A stretch of 22,229 nt of DNA from DASYQD01 sp036005845. GTDB taxonomy: Bacteria; Acidobacteriota; Thermoanaerobaculia; Multivoradales; JAIOJS01. This document shows, piece by piece, positions 8,008-15,923 of the stretch. The notes under the pieces were generated by a model. The model had not been told where the DNA came from, did not search any database, and was given only the letters and a program-made list of their open reading frames with translations. How positions within the stretch are numbered: position 1 is the first letter of the stretch; every line of letters begins with the position of its first letter. The DNA is taken from the NCBI GenBank assembly GCA_036005845.1, contig DASYQD010000085.1, forward strand, positions 1 to 22,229, given 5' to 3'. The position numbers and the translations under genes were made by a program.

Positions 8008-9096
8008 TCAGGCCGCGCCGCGCAGCGCGTCGCCGAGCGCGGCGAGGGCGGCGAGGTCGACGGGCTCGGCGGACAGCAGCGGCAACGCCAGCAACGGCTG
8101 CTCGCCGGGGAGCAGTTTCTGCAACGCAGCGACGCCGCGCGCGTCGCGTTCGCCGAGCCAGGCGAGCAGCGCGCGGCCATCCTGCGTCGCGTCCTCGCTC
8201 GATGGGAGCGCCGGCCACCGCGGATGGATGCGGTTCACCACGATCGGCCCGAGGTGATAGCCCGCTTCGCGGAGGCGGCGCGCGAAGAACAGCGTGTCGG
8301 CGTTGCGCTCCTCGCCGGGACCGGCGACGAGCACGAACTCGGTCGCTTCGCTGCGCAGCAGCGCCTGCACTTCGACGGCGCGCTCGCGGAAGCCGGCGAA
8401 GAGCGGCGCGAAGGCGGCGAAGAACTCCGCCATGTCGCGCAGCAGGTCGAGGCCGACCACCTGGTCGAGCCAGCCTTCGAAGCTGCGGCCGAGTCGCGTA
8501 CCGAGTCCACCCCAGCGCGGCGCCGCGTTCAGCCGGCCGGCTTCGTCGAACCAGGGACGCAGCGCGATGCGCAGCGCGCCGCTGTCGAGGAAGTCGATGA
8601 TGCGCTGCGGCGCTTCGAGGAAGTCGAGCGCCTGCCGCGTCGGCGGTGTGTCCAGCACGATGCGCTGCCAGCGCCGCGACTGCCACGCCTCCCACAGCCG
8701 CTCGACCGCCATGTACTCGAGGATTCCGGCCAAGCTGCCCGCGAGGTCGCTGTAGAAGCGGTTGCCGAGGATGCGGTCGCGCGCCGCGGTGTCGGGTGCG
8801 TAGCGCTCGACCAGGCGGTCGAAGGTGCGCCGCGCGTCGAGCAGACCGGCCCACAGGCCCGCCTGGGAACGATCGGTCCAGGCATCGCCGGCGACGCGCA
8901 CCTCGGCATCGCGCGCCTCGTCGCCGACGCCGAGAGCGTCCTTGAGGCGCAGCGACGGATCGAAGGTCATCACCAGCGTCTCGATGCCGGCGCTCGCCGA
9001 CTGCACGCCCATCGCGGCGGCGAGCGTCGTCTTGCCGACGCCGCCGGCGCCGACCACCACGACGAGCGGCGGCTCCGAGCGCGTGAGGTCGATCAT
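8008..9096 (-). CDS. ArsA/Get3-like ATPase, second subunit (signature lysine missing)
   Basis: A 362-residue P-loop ATPase of the ArsA/GET3 family. The nucleotide loop is GAGGVGKTT (16-24): Lys22 of Walker A is kept, but the deviant Walker A lysine is replaced by Ala17. The switch II region is LDTPPTRQALDFLEAPQ from about residue 148, matching the DTPP-type half of two-gene systems such as mycobacterial Rv3679/Rv3680. I see no cysteine pair for zinc (Get3) or arsenite (ArsA), so an arsenic pump role is not supported. The ATG overlaps the stop of the upstream ATPase gene in an ATGA tetrad (9093-9096), implying coupled translation and a complex of the two. The client, perhaps a membrane or lipid-linked protein, is unknown. 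The 124-bp gap downstream holds the phaR promoter. Confidence 0.9.
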   Translation of the reverse strand: MIDLTRSEPPLVVVVGAGGVGKTTLAAAMGVQSASAGIETLVMTFDPSLRLKDALGVGDEARDAEVRVAGDAWTDRSQAGLWAGLLDARRTFDRLVERYAPDTAARDRILGNRFYSDLAGSLAGILEYMAVERLWEAWQSRRWQRIVLDTPPTRQALDFLEAPQRIIDFLDSGALRIALRPWFDEAGRLNAAPRWGGLGTRLGRSFEGWLDQVVGLDLLRDMAEFFAAFAPLFAGFRERAVEVQALLRSEATEFVLVAGPGEERNADTLFFARRLREAGYHLGPIVVNRIHPRWPALPSSEDATQDGRALLAWLGERDARGVAALQKLLPGEQPLLALPLLSAEPVDLAALAALGDALRGAA

Positions 9097-10088
9097 GCCT
9101 CCGCCTCCGCGCGGGCAAGGCGTGCCGCCAGCGCCTCGACCAGCGCCGGGCCGCCCTCGAGCGCCAGAAGTGGAAGCTCGACGCGCGGTCCGCGCCACGC
9201 CGCGGCGAGGCGCGCGAGCTCGCGCTCCTGCACGGCGCGGCGGTCGCGCCAGAGACGGCCGGCGGGATCGTCGGCGGCGGCGCCGTCTGGCTCGGCGCCC
9301 GAAGCGCCTGCGGCCGCGCCGCTCGACGCTGAAGTGGCAGGGTCGACGGGCAGCGGCGGCAAGAGTCCGTTGACGACGACCGCCTCCGCCTCGCACCCGA
9401 GCTCGCCACGCAGACGCGCCAGCGACTCGAGCGCCTCGTGCATCGGGATCTCTTCCGCCGCCGCCGCGATCACCACGCCCGTGCGCGCGGGGTCGTCGAC
9501 CATCGCGGCCAGCTCGCTCGCCAGATGCCCGAACGGTCCCTTCCCCACTGTCGACGCGGTGAGCCGCGGCGCCAGCAGCAGCGAGAGCCCGTGGCCGGTG
9601 GCCGGTGCGTCGAGCACCACGACGTCGACCTCGGGAGTGCGCGCGCTCGCGTCGCGATCGCTCCGCGCGCGCCGCGGATCGACGGAGTCGAGACCGCGCA
9701 CGAGCCGCGCCGCGTGGCCGAGGATCGCCAGCTCCTTGAAGCCCGGCGCGCCCTCGGCGAAGTGGCGGTAGATCTCGCTCGCCAGGATGCGGCGCACCAC
9801 CGGCCCGATGCGCACCTGCTCGCGCACGAGCTGGTCGAGCACCGCGCGTGGCCGCAGGTTCTGCAGGAAGAGGCGCGGCCGCACCGGCGCGATCTCGCCG
9901 CCCGACGGCGCCACTCCCAGCAGGCGGTGCGCGTTCTCGCGCGGGTCGACCTCGAGTATCAGCGTGCGCCGGCCGGCGTCGGCGAGCGCGGCACCGAGCG
10001 CCACCGCCACGGTCGTCTTGCCGACGCCGCCCTTGCCGGTGACGACCAGCAGTTGGCGCGAGGCGAGGGTATCGAGGAGTGTCGCCAA
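9093..10088 (-). CDS. ArsA/Get3-like ATPase, first subunit (intact deviant Walker A)
   Basis: About 331 residues from a TTG at 10088. The loop GKGGVGKTT (18-26) has both lysines, Lys19 (signature) and Lys24. VDP follows at about 47, and switch II reads LDAPATGHGLSLL from about residue 159, as in ArsA (DTAPTGHTLR). Residues 247-277 are an Ala/Ser/Gly/Asp-rich linker probably missing from relatives. Only one cysteine is obvious, so metal binding as in ArsA or Get3 is unlikely. The start is uncertain: GTG at 10109, GTG at 10148 and ATG at 10211 are also in frame. TTG was chosen because family proteins begin shortly before the P-loop and a TACGAT hexamer lies just upstream. It overlaps the next ATPase gene by four bases and is divergent from the secreted-protein gene. 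Confidence 0.85.
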   Translation of the reverse strand: MATLLDTLASRQLLVVTGKGGVGKTTVAVALGAALADAGRRTLILEVDPRENAHRLLGVAPSGGEIAPVRPRLFLQNLRPRAVLDQLVREQVRIGPVVRRILASEIYRHFAEGAPGFKELAILGHAARLVRGLDSVDPRRARSDRDASARTPEVDVVVLDAPATGHGLSLLLAPRLTASTVGKGPFGHLASELAAMVDDPARTGVVIAAAAEEIPMHEALESLARLRGELGCEAEAVVVNGLLPPLPVDPATSASSGAAAGASGAEPDGAAADDPAGRLWRDRRAVQERELARLAAAWRGPRVELPLLALEGGPALVEALAARLARAEAEA

Positions 10089-10198
10089 AGCCGGCGGATC
10101 GTACGGCACCGGCGGACGCGCCGGAGACCGTGGACGGTCGGCGATCACGGCCCGTACGAAGCCGCAATGAGCCCTACCTTTCGCTCTCGCTCCTGCTC

Positions 10199-10204
10199 TA
10201 GGAT
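10199..10204 (+). promoter_or_regulatory. -10-like hexamer TAGGAT, seven bases before the secreted-protein start
   Basis: TAGGAT ends seven bases before the ATG at 10212, so a leaderless transcript is possible. The AGGA within the hexamer could instead act as a ribosome binding site if transcription starts further upstream; the two readings exclude each other. Confidence 0.35.
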
Positions 10205-10211
10205 ATGTCAT

Positions 10212-12029
10212 ATGAGCAAAACGCTCCTCGTGCCTCTGGCGCTGGCGACAGCCCTGTCCGCCGCACCCGCCGCCGCGGCGCCGGCCTACTTCCCGATCTC
10301 GCGCTGCTCGGTGGTGGATGCGCGCACCGGCGAGCCGCTGCTCCCCGGAACGCCGCAGCGCCTGGCGATAGACGCCGCGTCGTGCGGCGTGCCGGCGAGC
10401 GCCACCGCGGTGCTGGTCGAGCTGGCGGCGGTAACGCCTTCCGCCGCGCGCATCGTCGCCGTGCCCGGCGGCCGCAACCTGGCCGAGGAAACGGTGCTCG
10501 GCGGTGCCGGCGGCGGCGAGGAACGCACCACGCTCACGGTGCCGCTCGACCGCGACTCGCGCGGGGAGCTGGCGGTGGGCACCGGCGCCAACGGCGACGC
10601 CGCCTCGAACGGCGCGAACGCGACGCAGATCGCCGTCGACGTCGTCGGCTACTTCGAGGAGGCGGCCGCCTTCACCGGCAGCACCGGCTTCATCACCACG
10701 CGGCCGCTCTGCGTGCCGCCGAAGTACACCAGCGACGCCCTCAACTACCTGCAGGGTCCCGAGCCGATCAAGCTGCCCAACGGCGACGTGACGCTGCTCG
10801 TCGGCGCCGGCCGCTGCTGCTTCGGCACCCGCCACTGGGAGGGCATCTTCTCGCTCAACTACCCGGCGGCCGGCCGCGCCGCGACCCCGCGCTTCCGCGG
10901 CCTGTGGGCGACGAACGACTTCGGCAAGCAGAGCAAGCGCAAGGAAGCCGAGCTCGGCTTTCCGTCGGCAACGTTCTACAACGGCAAGTGGCGGATCGGC
11001 TTCACCACCACGTTCCTGCCCTTCCACGTGCCCAACACCGACCGCGTCAGCCGCCTCGACCTCAACGACCTGATCACGCGCGCGACGACGTCGCAGGTCA
11101 CCAACGCCTGGGTGAAACCGATCGACCCACGGTGCGCCTCGATCGGCAGCTGCCAGGGGCGCGGCAGCGGCGTCGACCCGGTGCTGACGATGCACCCCAA
11201 CGGCGACCTGTTCCTGTACCACAAGGACGGCAACTACCCCGCCTGCGCGTCGGGCTTCGTTCGCCACAAGGTGGCCGCCAACCTGACCGTCGTGAACACC
11301 ACGGTCGATGGCTGCGTCACCTTCGAAGGCCTCGCCCAGGCGCCGTTCCTCATCAGCGACATCGGCCGCACCAGCGACGGCAAGCTGCATCTGCTGGTCG
11401 AGAAGGCGGAGGGGCCGGGCTACATTGCCGAGTGGGTCTCGGAGGGCGGCCCGGCGGAGATCGGTCTCCACTGGCGGCCCACCGGCCGCGTCTGGGCGCC
11501 GCCGACGCACCCCGAGGGCGCGCCGTGGGGCTACTACGTGCGCGACGCGGCGTACCTCAAAGACCCGAGCCGCACCATCGTCGAGCCCAACGTCGTGGTG
11601 GCGCAGATCTCCGACGGCCGCAGCTACGCCGAGATGGTCGACGTGCAGCTCGGTCGGTGGTTCCTCTACTACTGGGCTGACGACGGCGCCGTGCTGCCGC
11701 CGGGCTTCGGCGGCACCGCCAGCAGCTGCGCGCTGCAGGGCACGCACGAGTCGTCGAGCTGCACCGAGGTGAAGGGCTGGGCGTGGGACCCGATGTTCCC
11801 CAACGCGCCGGTGAGCGTCGACATCCTCGTCGACGGCGTCTACGCGGCGACGGTCCCGGCCGACGTGCTGAGAAGCGACCTGGTCGGCACGCGCGGTGAC
11901 GGCCGCCACGGGTTCACGTGGCCGATCCCGGCGGCGCTCAAGAACGGCAAGAAGCACACGATCAGCGTCCGCTTCGCCGAGTCGACGGACCTGCTGGCGG
12001 GAAAGCCCGCGCCGATCAACTGCCGTTAG
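10212..12029 (+). CDS. Secreted multidomain protein of unknown function
   Basis: A 605-residue exported protein with a clear Sec signal (MSKTLLVPLALATALSAAPA, cleavage near residue 23). Three parts are visible. Residues about 25-148 resemble the beta-rich domain common in secreted actinobacterial and deltaproteobacterial proteins that ends in DVVGYF (143-148). Residues about 155-505 have repeated strand-turn segments such as LPNGDVTLLVGAG, NGKWRIGFTTTF, HPNGDLFLYHKDGN and SDGKLHLLVEKAEG, suggesting a beta-propeller or a sialidase/glycoside-hydrolase-like fold. Residues about 522-600 (GWAWDP, LVDGVYAATVPADVLRSDL, GRHGF) look like a small beta-sandwich often found at the ends of surface proteins. 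Several cysteines fit an extracytoplasmic fold. No catalytic residues could be named. It stands alone, divergent from the ATPase pair and converging on the amidohydrolase with an 18-base gap. Confidence 0.85.
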   Translation: MSKTLLVPLALATALSAAPAAAAPAYFPISRCSVVDARTGEPLLPGTPQRLAIDAASCGVPASATAVLVELAAVTPSAARIVAVPGGRNLAEETVLGGAGGGEERTTLTVPLDRDSRGELAVGTGANGDAASNGANATQIAVDVVGYFEEAAAFTGSTGFITTRPLCVPPKYTSDALNYLQGPEPIKLPNGDVTLLVGAGRCCFGTRHWEGIFSLNYPAAGRAATPRFRGLWATNDFGKQSKRKEAELGFPSATFYNGKWRIGFTTTFLPFHVPNTDRVSRLDLNDLITRATTSQVTNAWVKPIDPRCASIGSCQGRGSGVDPVLTMHPNGDLFLYHKDGNYPACASGFVRHKVAANLTVVNTTVDGCVTFEGLAQAPFLISDIGRTSDGKLHLLVEKAEGPGYIAEWVSEGGPAEIGLHWRPTGRVWAPPTHPEGAPWGYYVRDAAYLKDPSRTIVEPNVVVAQISDGRSYAEMVDVQLGRWFLYYWADDGAVLPPGFGGTASSCALQGTHESSSCTEVKGWAWDPMFPNAPVSVDILVDGVYAATVPADVLRSDLVGTRGDGRHGFTWPIPAALKNGKKHTISVRFAESTDLLAGKPAPINCR

Positions 12030-12047
12030 CGCGCGCGGCGCCGGCGC

Positions 12048-13370
12048 TCACGGCTCGACCCAGAGCTTCCCTTCCTTCATCACCAACACCGGCTTCTCCA
12101 TGACGTGGATGTCGGCGAGGGGATTGCCGCGCACGGCGACGACGTCGGCAGTCCTCCCCTTCTGCAGCGTGCCGAGGGTGTCAGCGATGCCTAGCAGGTC
12201 GGCCGCCGCGCTGGTGGCCGAGCGCAGCGCCGCGACCGGCGTCATACCGAGGCCCGTCATCAGCGCGAACTCCAGGCCGTTGTCGCCGTGCCGCGACACC
12301 GCGGAGTCGGTGCCGAAGGCGATCGGCACGCCGAGGCGCAGCGCGTTCTTGAACATGTCGCTGCGCGCCGCCAACGCCGCCCGCGCTTTCGTCGCGATGG
12401 CGGGCGGGAAGCGGTCGCTCTTCTTCCCCACCGTCTCGCCGGCGAGCAGCGTCGGCACCAGGTAGACGCCCTTGCGCTTCATCAGCGCCAGCGTGTCGGG
12501 CTTGATGAACGAGCCGTGCTCGATCGAGTCGACGCCGGCTTCGATGGCGACGCGCGCCGCGGCGTCGCCGTGGCAGTGCGCCGCCACCTTGCGGCCCCAG
12601 GAGTGCGCTTCGCCGACGATGGCGTCCATCTCGTCCTGCGTCAGCTCGGGCGAGTCGACCGGGTCGGTGAGCGACAGCACGCCACCCGACGGCATCACCT
12701 TGATGACGTCGGCGCCGTACTTGATCTGGTAGCGCACGGCGGCGCGGCACTCGTCGGCGCCGTTGCAGACACCGTCGACCGGGCCGAAGGGGTGGACGAG
12801 GTGCGGGTCCACCGGCGGCCCGTCGCCGTGGCCGCCCGTCGAGCCGATGGCGTGCACGGCGATCAGCATGCGCGGCCCTTCGATGACGCCGGCGGCGATG
12901 GCGTTGCGCAGCCCGACGTCGACGTAATCGTCTGCGCCGACGTTGCGCACGGTGGTGAAGCCGGCCTCGAGCGTGCGCTTCGCGTACTGCGTGGCGAGCA
13001 GCGCCTTCTCGGGCGCGAGCTGCAGCAGGTTGTCCGTGAAGTCGCGGTACCAGTTGTCCGACATCTCCTGCGTCAGGTGGACGTGCGCGTCGATGAGCCC
13101 CGGCAGCAGCGTGGCGTCGCCGAGGTCGACGACCCGCGCGCCCGCGGGCGCGGCGGCGTCGCTGCCGACGGCGAGGATCTTGCCGCCGCTGACGACGACG
13201 ATGCCGGGCGAGACGAGCTTGTCGGAGGTGCCGTCGAAGAGGTGCGCGGCCTTGAGCACGATCGCCGTCTCCGCCACGGCGGCCGGAGCGGCGTCGGCGG
13301 TGAATGCGGGCGACGAGACGACGAATGAGAGCGAGGCGATGACGAGCGCCAAGGCGAGTCGCTTCAGCAT
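12048..13370 (-). CDS. Exported metal-dependent amidohydrolase (imidazolonepropionase/prolidase-like)
   Basis: A 440-residue amidohydrolase-superfamily enzyme. Residues 1-25 form a Sec signal peptide (LALALVIASLSFVVSSPAFT). The HxH metal motif is His96/His98 in DAHVHL; Lys224 in DVIKVMPSGG is the expected carboxylated bridging lysine; His265 and/or His267 (AHCHGDA) and His285 (EHGSF) are metal-ligand candidates, and Asp355 in FGTDSA is the catalytic aspartate. This lysine-type pattern occurs in the subgroup that includes Xaa-Pro dipeptidases and imidazolonepropionase-like proteins. The start at 13370 has AGGAGG five bases upstream; a longer in-frame start at 13418 would bury the signal peptide. 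It is divergent from hemB with 145 bp between them and has no operon partner. Cleavage of carboxyl-terminal proline dipeptides or N-acyl amino acids is plausible, but the substrate is not determined by the sequence. Confidence 0.9.
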   Translation of the reverse strand: MLKRLALALVIASLSFVVSSPAFTADAAPAAVAETAIVLKAAHLFDGTSDKLVSPGIVVVSGGKILAVGSDAAAPAGARVVDLGDATLLPGLIDAHVHLTQEMSDNWYRDFTDNLLQLAPEKALLATQYAKRTLEAGFTTVRNVGADDYVDVGLRNAIAAGVIEGPRMLIAVHAIGSTGGHGDGPPVDPHLVHPFGPVDGVCNGADECRAAVRYQIKYGADVIKVMPSGGVLSLTDPVDSPELTQDEMDAIVGEAHSWGRKVAAHCHGDAAARVAIEAGVDSIEHGSFIKPDTLALMKRKGVYLVPTLLAGETVGKKSDRFPPAIATKARAALAARSDMFKNALRLGVPIAFGTDSAVSRHGDNGLEFALMTGLGMTPVAALRSATSAAADLLGIADTLGTLQKGRTADVVAVRGNPLADIHVMEKPVLVMKEGKLWVEP

Positions 13371-13515
13371 GGGCCCTCCTGCAGGGGTGAGTTCGCGAGC
13401 GCGCCATTCTACGAGCACGTAGCGGCTCGGCGCGCCTTGATCGCCCGTAGCTGAACGCCATCACCGCGCCGGTACCGAAGACGCAGCAAGCGCTGTGGTA
13501 CAACTCCCGGCACCG

Positions 13516-14505
13516 ATGGGCTACCCCGCCGTTCGCCTGCGCCGCACGCGCCGCACTCCGCTGCTGCGCCGCATGGTGCGCGAGACGCGGCTCACCGCAA
13601 GCAATCTCGTGTTGCCGCTCTTCGTCTGCCCCGGCGAGGGCGTCGAACAGCCGATCGGCTCGATGCCCGGCGTCGCGCGGCAGTCGGTCGACCGCATCTG
13701 TTCGACCGCCGCCGCTGCTTTCGACGAAGGCGTGCCCGCGGTCATCCTCTTTGGCATCCCCGAGAGCAAGGACGCCATCGGCAGCTCGTCGTGGAGCGAC
13801 GACGGCATCGTCCAGCGCGCGATGCGGGCGCTGCGCGAGCAGGTGCCCGGCATGCTGCGCATCGCCGACGCCTGCTTCTGCGAGTACACCGACCACGGCC
13901 ACTGCGGCGTGCTGCGGCCGGATGGCAGCGTCGACAACGATGCGACGGTGGAGAACCTCGCCAAGCAGGCGGTATCGCTGGCGCAGAACGGCGCCGACGT
14001 GATCGCGCCCTCCGACATGATGGACGGCCGCGTCGGCGCCATCCGCGCTGCGCTCGACTCGGCCGGGCTCGCCGACACGCTGCTGCTGTCGTACGCGGCG
14101 AAGTTCGCCTCCGGCTTCTACGGCCCGTTCCGCGAGGCGGCCGGCTCGACGCCGTCGTTCGGCGACCGCCGCGGCTACCAGATGGACCCCGCCAACCCGC
14201 GCGAAGCGCTGCGCGAGGCGGCGCTCGACGTCGAGGAGGGCGCCGACCTCTTGATGGTCAAGCCGGCGATGGCCTACCTCGACGTGCTCGCGGCTATGCG
14301 CGCGCGCTTCGACCTGCCGCTCGCGGCGTATCACGTGAGCGGCGAGTACGCGATGCTCAAGGCGGCGGCGCAGAACGGCTGGCTCGACTACGACCGCGTG
14401 ATGATGGAGTCGCTCGTCGCCATCCGCCGCGCCGGCGCCGACTGGATCCTCACCTACGCCGCGCGCGAGGCGGCCGCGTTGCTCCGCAAGGGATGGGAAG
14501 AGTGA
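13516..14505 (+). CDS. hemB: Delta-aminolevulinic acid dehydratase (porphobilinogen synthase)
   Basis: A 329-residue enzyme that condenses two 5-aminolevulinate molecules into porphobilinogen in cytoplasmic tetrapyrrole synthesis. The Schiff-base lysines are in SYAAKFASGFYGPF and LLMVKPAMAYLD. The cysteine motif DACFCEYTDHGHCG marks the zinc-dependent class. The N-terminus (RLRRTRRTPLLRRMVRET) and length match the family. The ATG at 13516 gives the usual N-terminus; a GTG at 13495 is in frame but adds non-conserved residues. The ribosome site is weak; a TACAAC hexamer preceded by TGG ends 11 bases upstream, so the leader may be very short. hemL lies 82 bp downstream on the same strand, beyond a palindromic repeat, so the two probably share a transcript. 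Confidence 0.97.
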   Translation: MGYPAVRLRRTRRTPLLRRMVRETRLTASNLVLPLFVCPGEGVEQPIGSMPGVARQSVDRICSTAAAAFDEGVPAVILFGIPESKDAIGSSSWSDDGIVQRAMRALREQVPGMLRIADACFCEYTDHGHCGVLRPDGSVDNDATVENLAKQAVSLAQNGADVIAPSDMMDGRVGAIRAALDSAGLADTLLLSYAAKFASGFYGPFREAAGSTPSFGDRRGYQMDPANPREALREAALDVEEGADLLMVKPAMAYLDVLAAMRARFDLPLAAYHVSGEYAMLKAAAQNGWLDYDRVMMESLVAIRRAGADWILTYAAREAAALLRKGWEE

Positions 14506-14514
14506 TCCGCACCT

Positions 14515-14593
14515 CGTCATCGCGAGGCCGCGCAGCGGCCGTGGCGATCTCGATGATCGAGATTGCTTCGTCGCTCCGCTCCTCGCAATGACG
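14515..14593. repeat. Dispersed palindromic repeat (CEERSDEAI type) covering the hemL start codon
   Basis: A 79-bp imperfect inverted repeat. CGTCATCGCGAGG (14515-14527) pairs with CCTCGCAATGACG (14581-14593) with one mismatch, and the core ATCTCGATGATCGAGAT (14547-14563) is a near-perfect palindrome. Read on the minus strand it encodes the recognisable CEERSDEAISI peptide of a palindromic repeat common in many bacterial genomes. Its right arm contains the ATG used by hemL. Transcribed RNA would fold into a long hairpin between hemB and hemL. Confidence 0.85.
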
Positions 14594-15889
14594 GAGACGC
14601 TCTACCAGCGCGCCTGCCGCACGCTCCCTGGCGGCGTCAACTCGCCGGTGCGCGCCTTCCGCGGCGTCGGCGGCGAGCCGGTCTTCATCCGTGCCGCGCA
14701 GGGCGCCTGGCTCGAAGGCGAGGACGGCCGCCGCTACGTCGACTACATCGGCGGCTACGGGCCGATGATCCTCGGCCACCGCCATCCTGCGGTCGAAGAA
14801 GCGGTCGAGCATGCGCTGCGCCGCGGTACCGTGTTCGGCGCCCCGACGGCCGCCGAGGTCGAGCTCGCCGAGCGCATCGTCGGCGCCGTGCCGTCGCTCG
14901 AGATGGTGCGGCTCGTCTCCTCGGGCACCGAGGCGACGATGTCGGCGCTGCGGCTGGCGCGCGCCGCCACCGGGCGCACGAAGCTCGTCAAGTTCGCCGG
15001 CTGCTACCACGGCCACGGCGACGCCTTCCTGGTCGCCGCCGGCTCCGGCGCCGCGACCATCGGCACGCCGTCGTCGCCGGGCGTGCCGGCGGCGGTGACC
15101 GCCGACACGCTGGTCGCGCCGTACAACGACCTCGACGCCGTGGAGGCGCATTTCGCGCGTGCCGGCGATGAGATTGCCGCCGTCTTCGTCGAGCCGATCG
15201 CCGGCAACATGGGGCTGGTACTGCCGCGCGACGGCTTCCTGTCCGGCCTGCGGCGGCTCTGCGATCGGCACGGCGCGCTGCTGGTGTTCGACGAGGTGAT
15301 GACCGGCTTCCGCGTCGCCTGGGGCGGCGCGCAGACGCTCTACGCGGTGCGCCCCGACCTCACGACACTCGGCAAGGTGATCGGGGGCGGCCTCAACATC
15401 GGCGCCTACGGCGGCCCGCGCGCTTTGATGGAGCGCATCGCGCCGGCGGGGCCCGTCTACCAGGCAGGCACCCTCTCGGGCAACCCGCTCGCGGTCGCGG
15501 CGGGCATCGCGACGCTCGATCTACTCGCCGCGAACGACGGCGCGCTCTACGCGCAGCTCGAGCGCACGTCAGGCCGGCTCGCGGATGGGATCGCTGTCGC
15601 GGCGGCGAAGGCAGGCGTAGCGTGCCGCGTCCATCGCGTCGGCTCGATGCTCGGCGTCTTCCTCACCGCCGGCGATGTCACCAGCTTGCCCGACGTCGAC
15701 GCCTCGGACCGCGCCGGCTTCGCGCGCCTCTTCCATGCCCTGCTCGGTGTCTATCCAGAAGCCGGCGTGCACCTGCCGCCGTCGCCTTACGAAACGCTGT
15801 TCGTCTCCACCGCCCACGGCGAGGCGGAGGTGGCCGCGACCCTCGCCGCCTTCGAGCGCGGCTTCGCCGCCGTCAAGGCGGGCCAGTAG
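14588..15889 (+). CDS. hemL: Glutamate-1-semialdehyde 2,1-aminomutase
   Basis: A 433-residue PLP enzyme that converts glutamate-1-semialdehyde to 5-aminolevulinate, the last step of the C5 route. The N-terminal LPGGVNSPVRAF signature is at 13-24; SSGTEATMSALRLAR (111-125) binds PLP phosphate, CYHGHGD follows at 139-145, FDEVMTGFR at 234-242 holds the PLP-ring aspartate, and Lys263 in LGKVIGGG forms the internal aldimine. The usual LPVGAYGG reads LNIGAYGG here, a mild change. The product feeds HemB, encoded just upstream. The ATG at 14588 lies inside a palindromic repeat and has no Shine-Dalgarno sequence, yet it gives the normal family N-terminus; translation may depend on coupling to hemB or on hairpin melting. 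The ferredoxin gene follows after 34 bp. Confidence 0.97.
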   Translation: MTETLYQRACRTLPGGVNSPVRAFRGVGGEPVFIRAAQGAWLEGEDGRRYVDYIGGYGPMILGHRHPAVEEAVEHALRRGTVFGAPTAAEVELAERIVGAVPSLEMVRLVSSGTEATMSALRLARAATGRTKLVKFAGCYHGHGDAFLVAAGSGAATIGTPSSPGVPAAVTADTLVAPYNDLDAVEAHFARAGDEIAAVFVEPIAGNMGLVLPRDGFLSGLRRLCDRHGALLVFDEVMTGFRVAWGGAQTLYAVRPDLTTLGKVIGGGLNIGAYGGPRALMERIAPAGPVYQAGTLSGNPLAVAAGIATLDLLAANDGALYAQLERTSGRLADGIAVAAAKAGVACRVHRVGSMLGVFLTAGDVTSLPDVDASDRAGFARLFHALLGVYPEAGVHLPPSPYETLFVSTAHGEAEVAATLAAFERGFAAVKAGQ

Positions 15890-15909
15890 CGTCCCGCGGC
15901 GGTCGTTTC

Positions 15910-15915
15910 TATAAT
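15910..15915 (+). promoter_or_regulatory. Consensus -10 hexamer TATAAT before the ferredoxin gene
   Basis: A perfect TATAAT ends eight bases before the ATG at 15924, in otherwise GC-rich sequence. No Shine-Dalgarno sequence lies between them. Either the ferredoxin mRNA is leaderless or the match is chance. The -35 region would fall at the end of hemL and is not recognisable. Confidence 0.45.
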
Positions 15916-15923
15916 CCACGCCC

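Noticed and set aside
7884..8180. Upstream extension of phaR by 99 codons
   Set aside because: The extension has no family similarity, crosses the best promoter in the window, and the ATG at 7883 has an ideal AGGAGG site.
9093..10088. Arsenite efflux ATPase (ArsA proper)
   Set aside because: No arsenite-binding cysteines, no ArsB, ArsR or ArsD genes nearby, and a two-gene layout with an altered P-loop in the partner.
10089..11957. Extension of the first ATPase into a 954-residue protein
   Set aside because: The extra part is antisense to the secreted-protein gene and has Arg/Ala-rich shadow composition; family proteins begin just before the P-loop.
13495..13515. GTG start seven codons earlier for hemB
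   Set aside because: It adds non-conserved residues and overlaps the putative -10 hexamer; the ATG at 13516 gives the usual family N-terminus.
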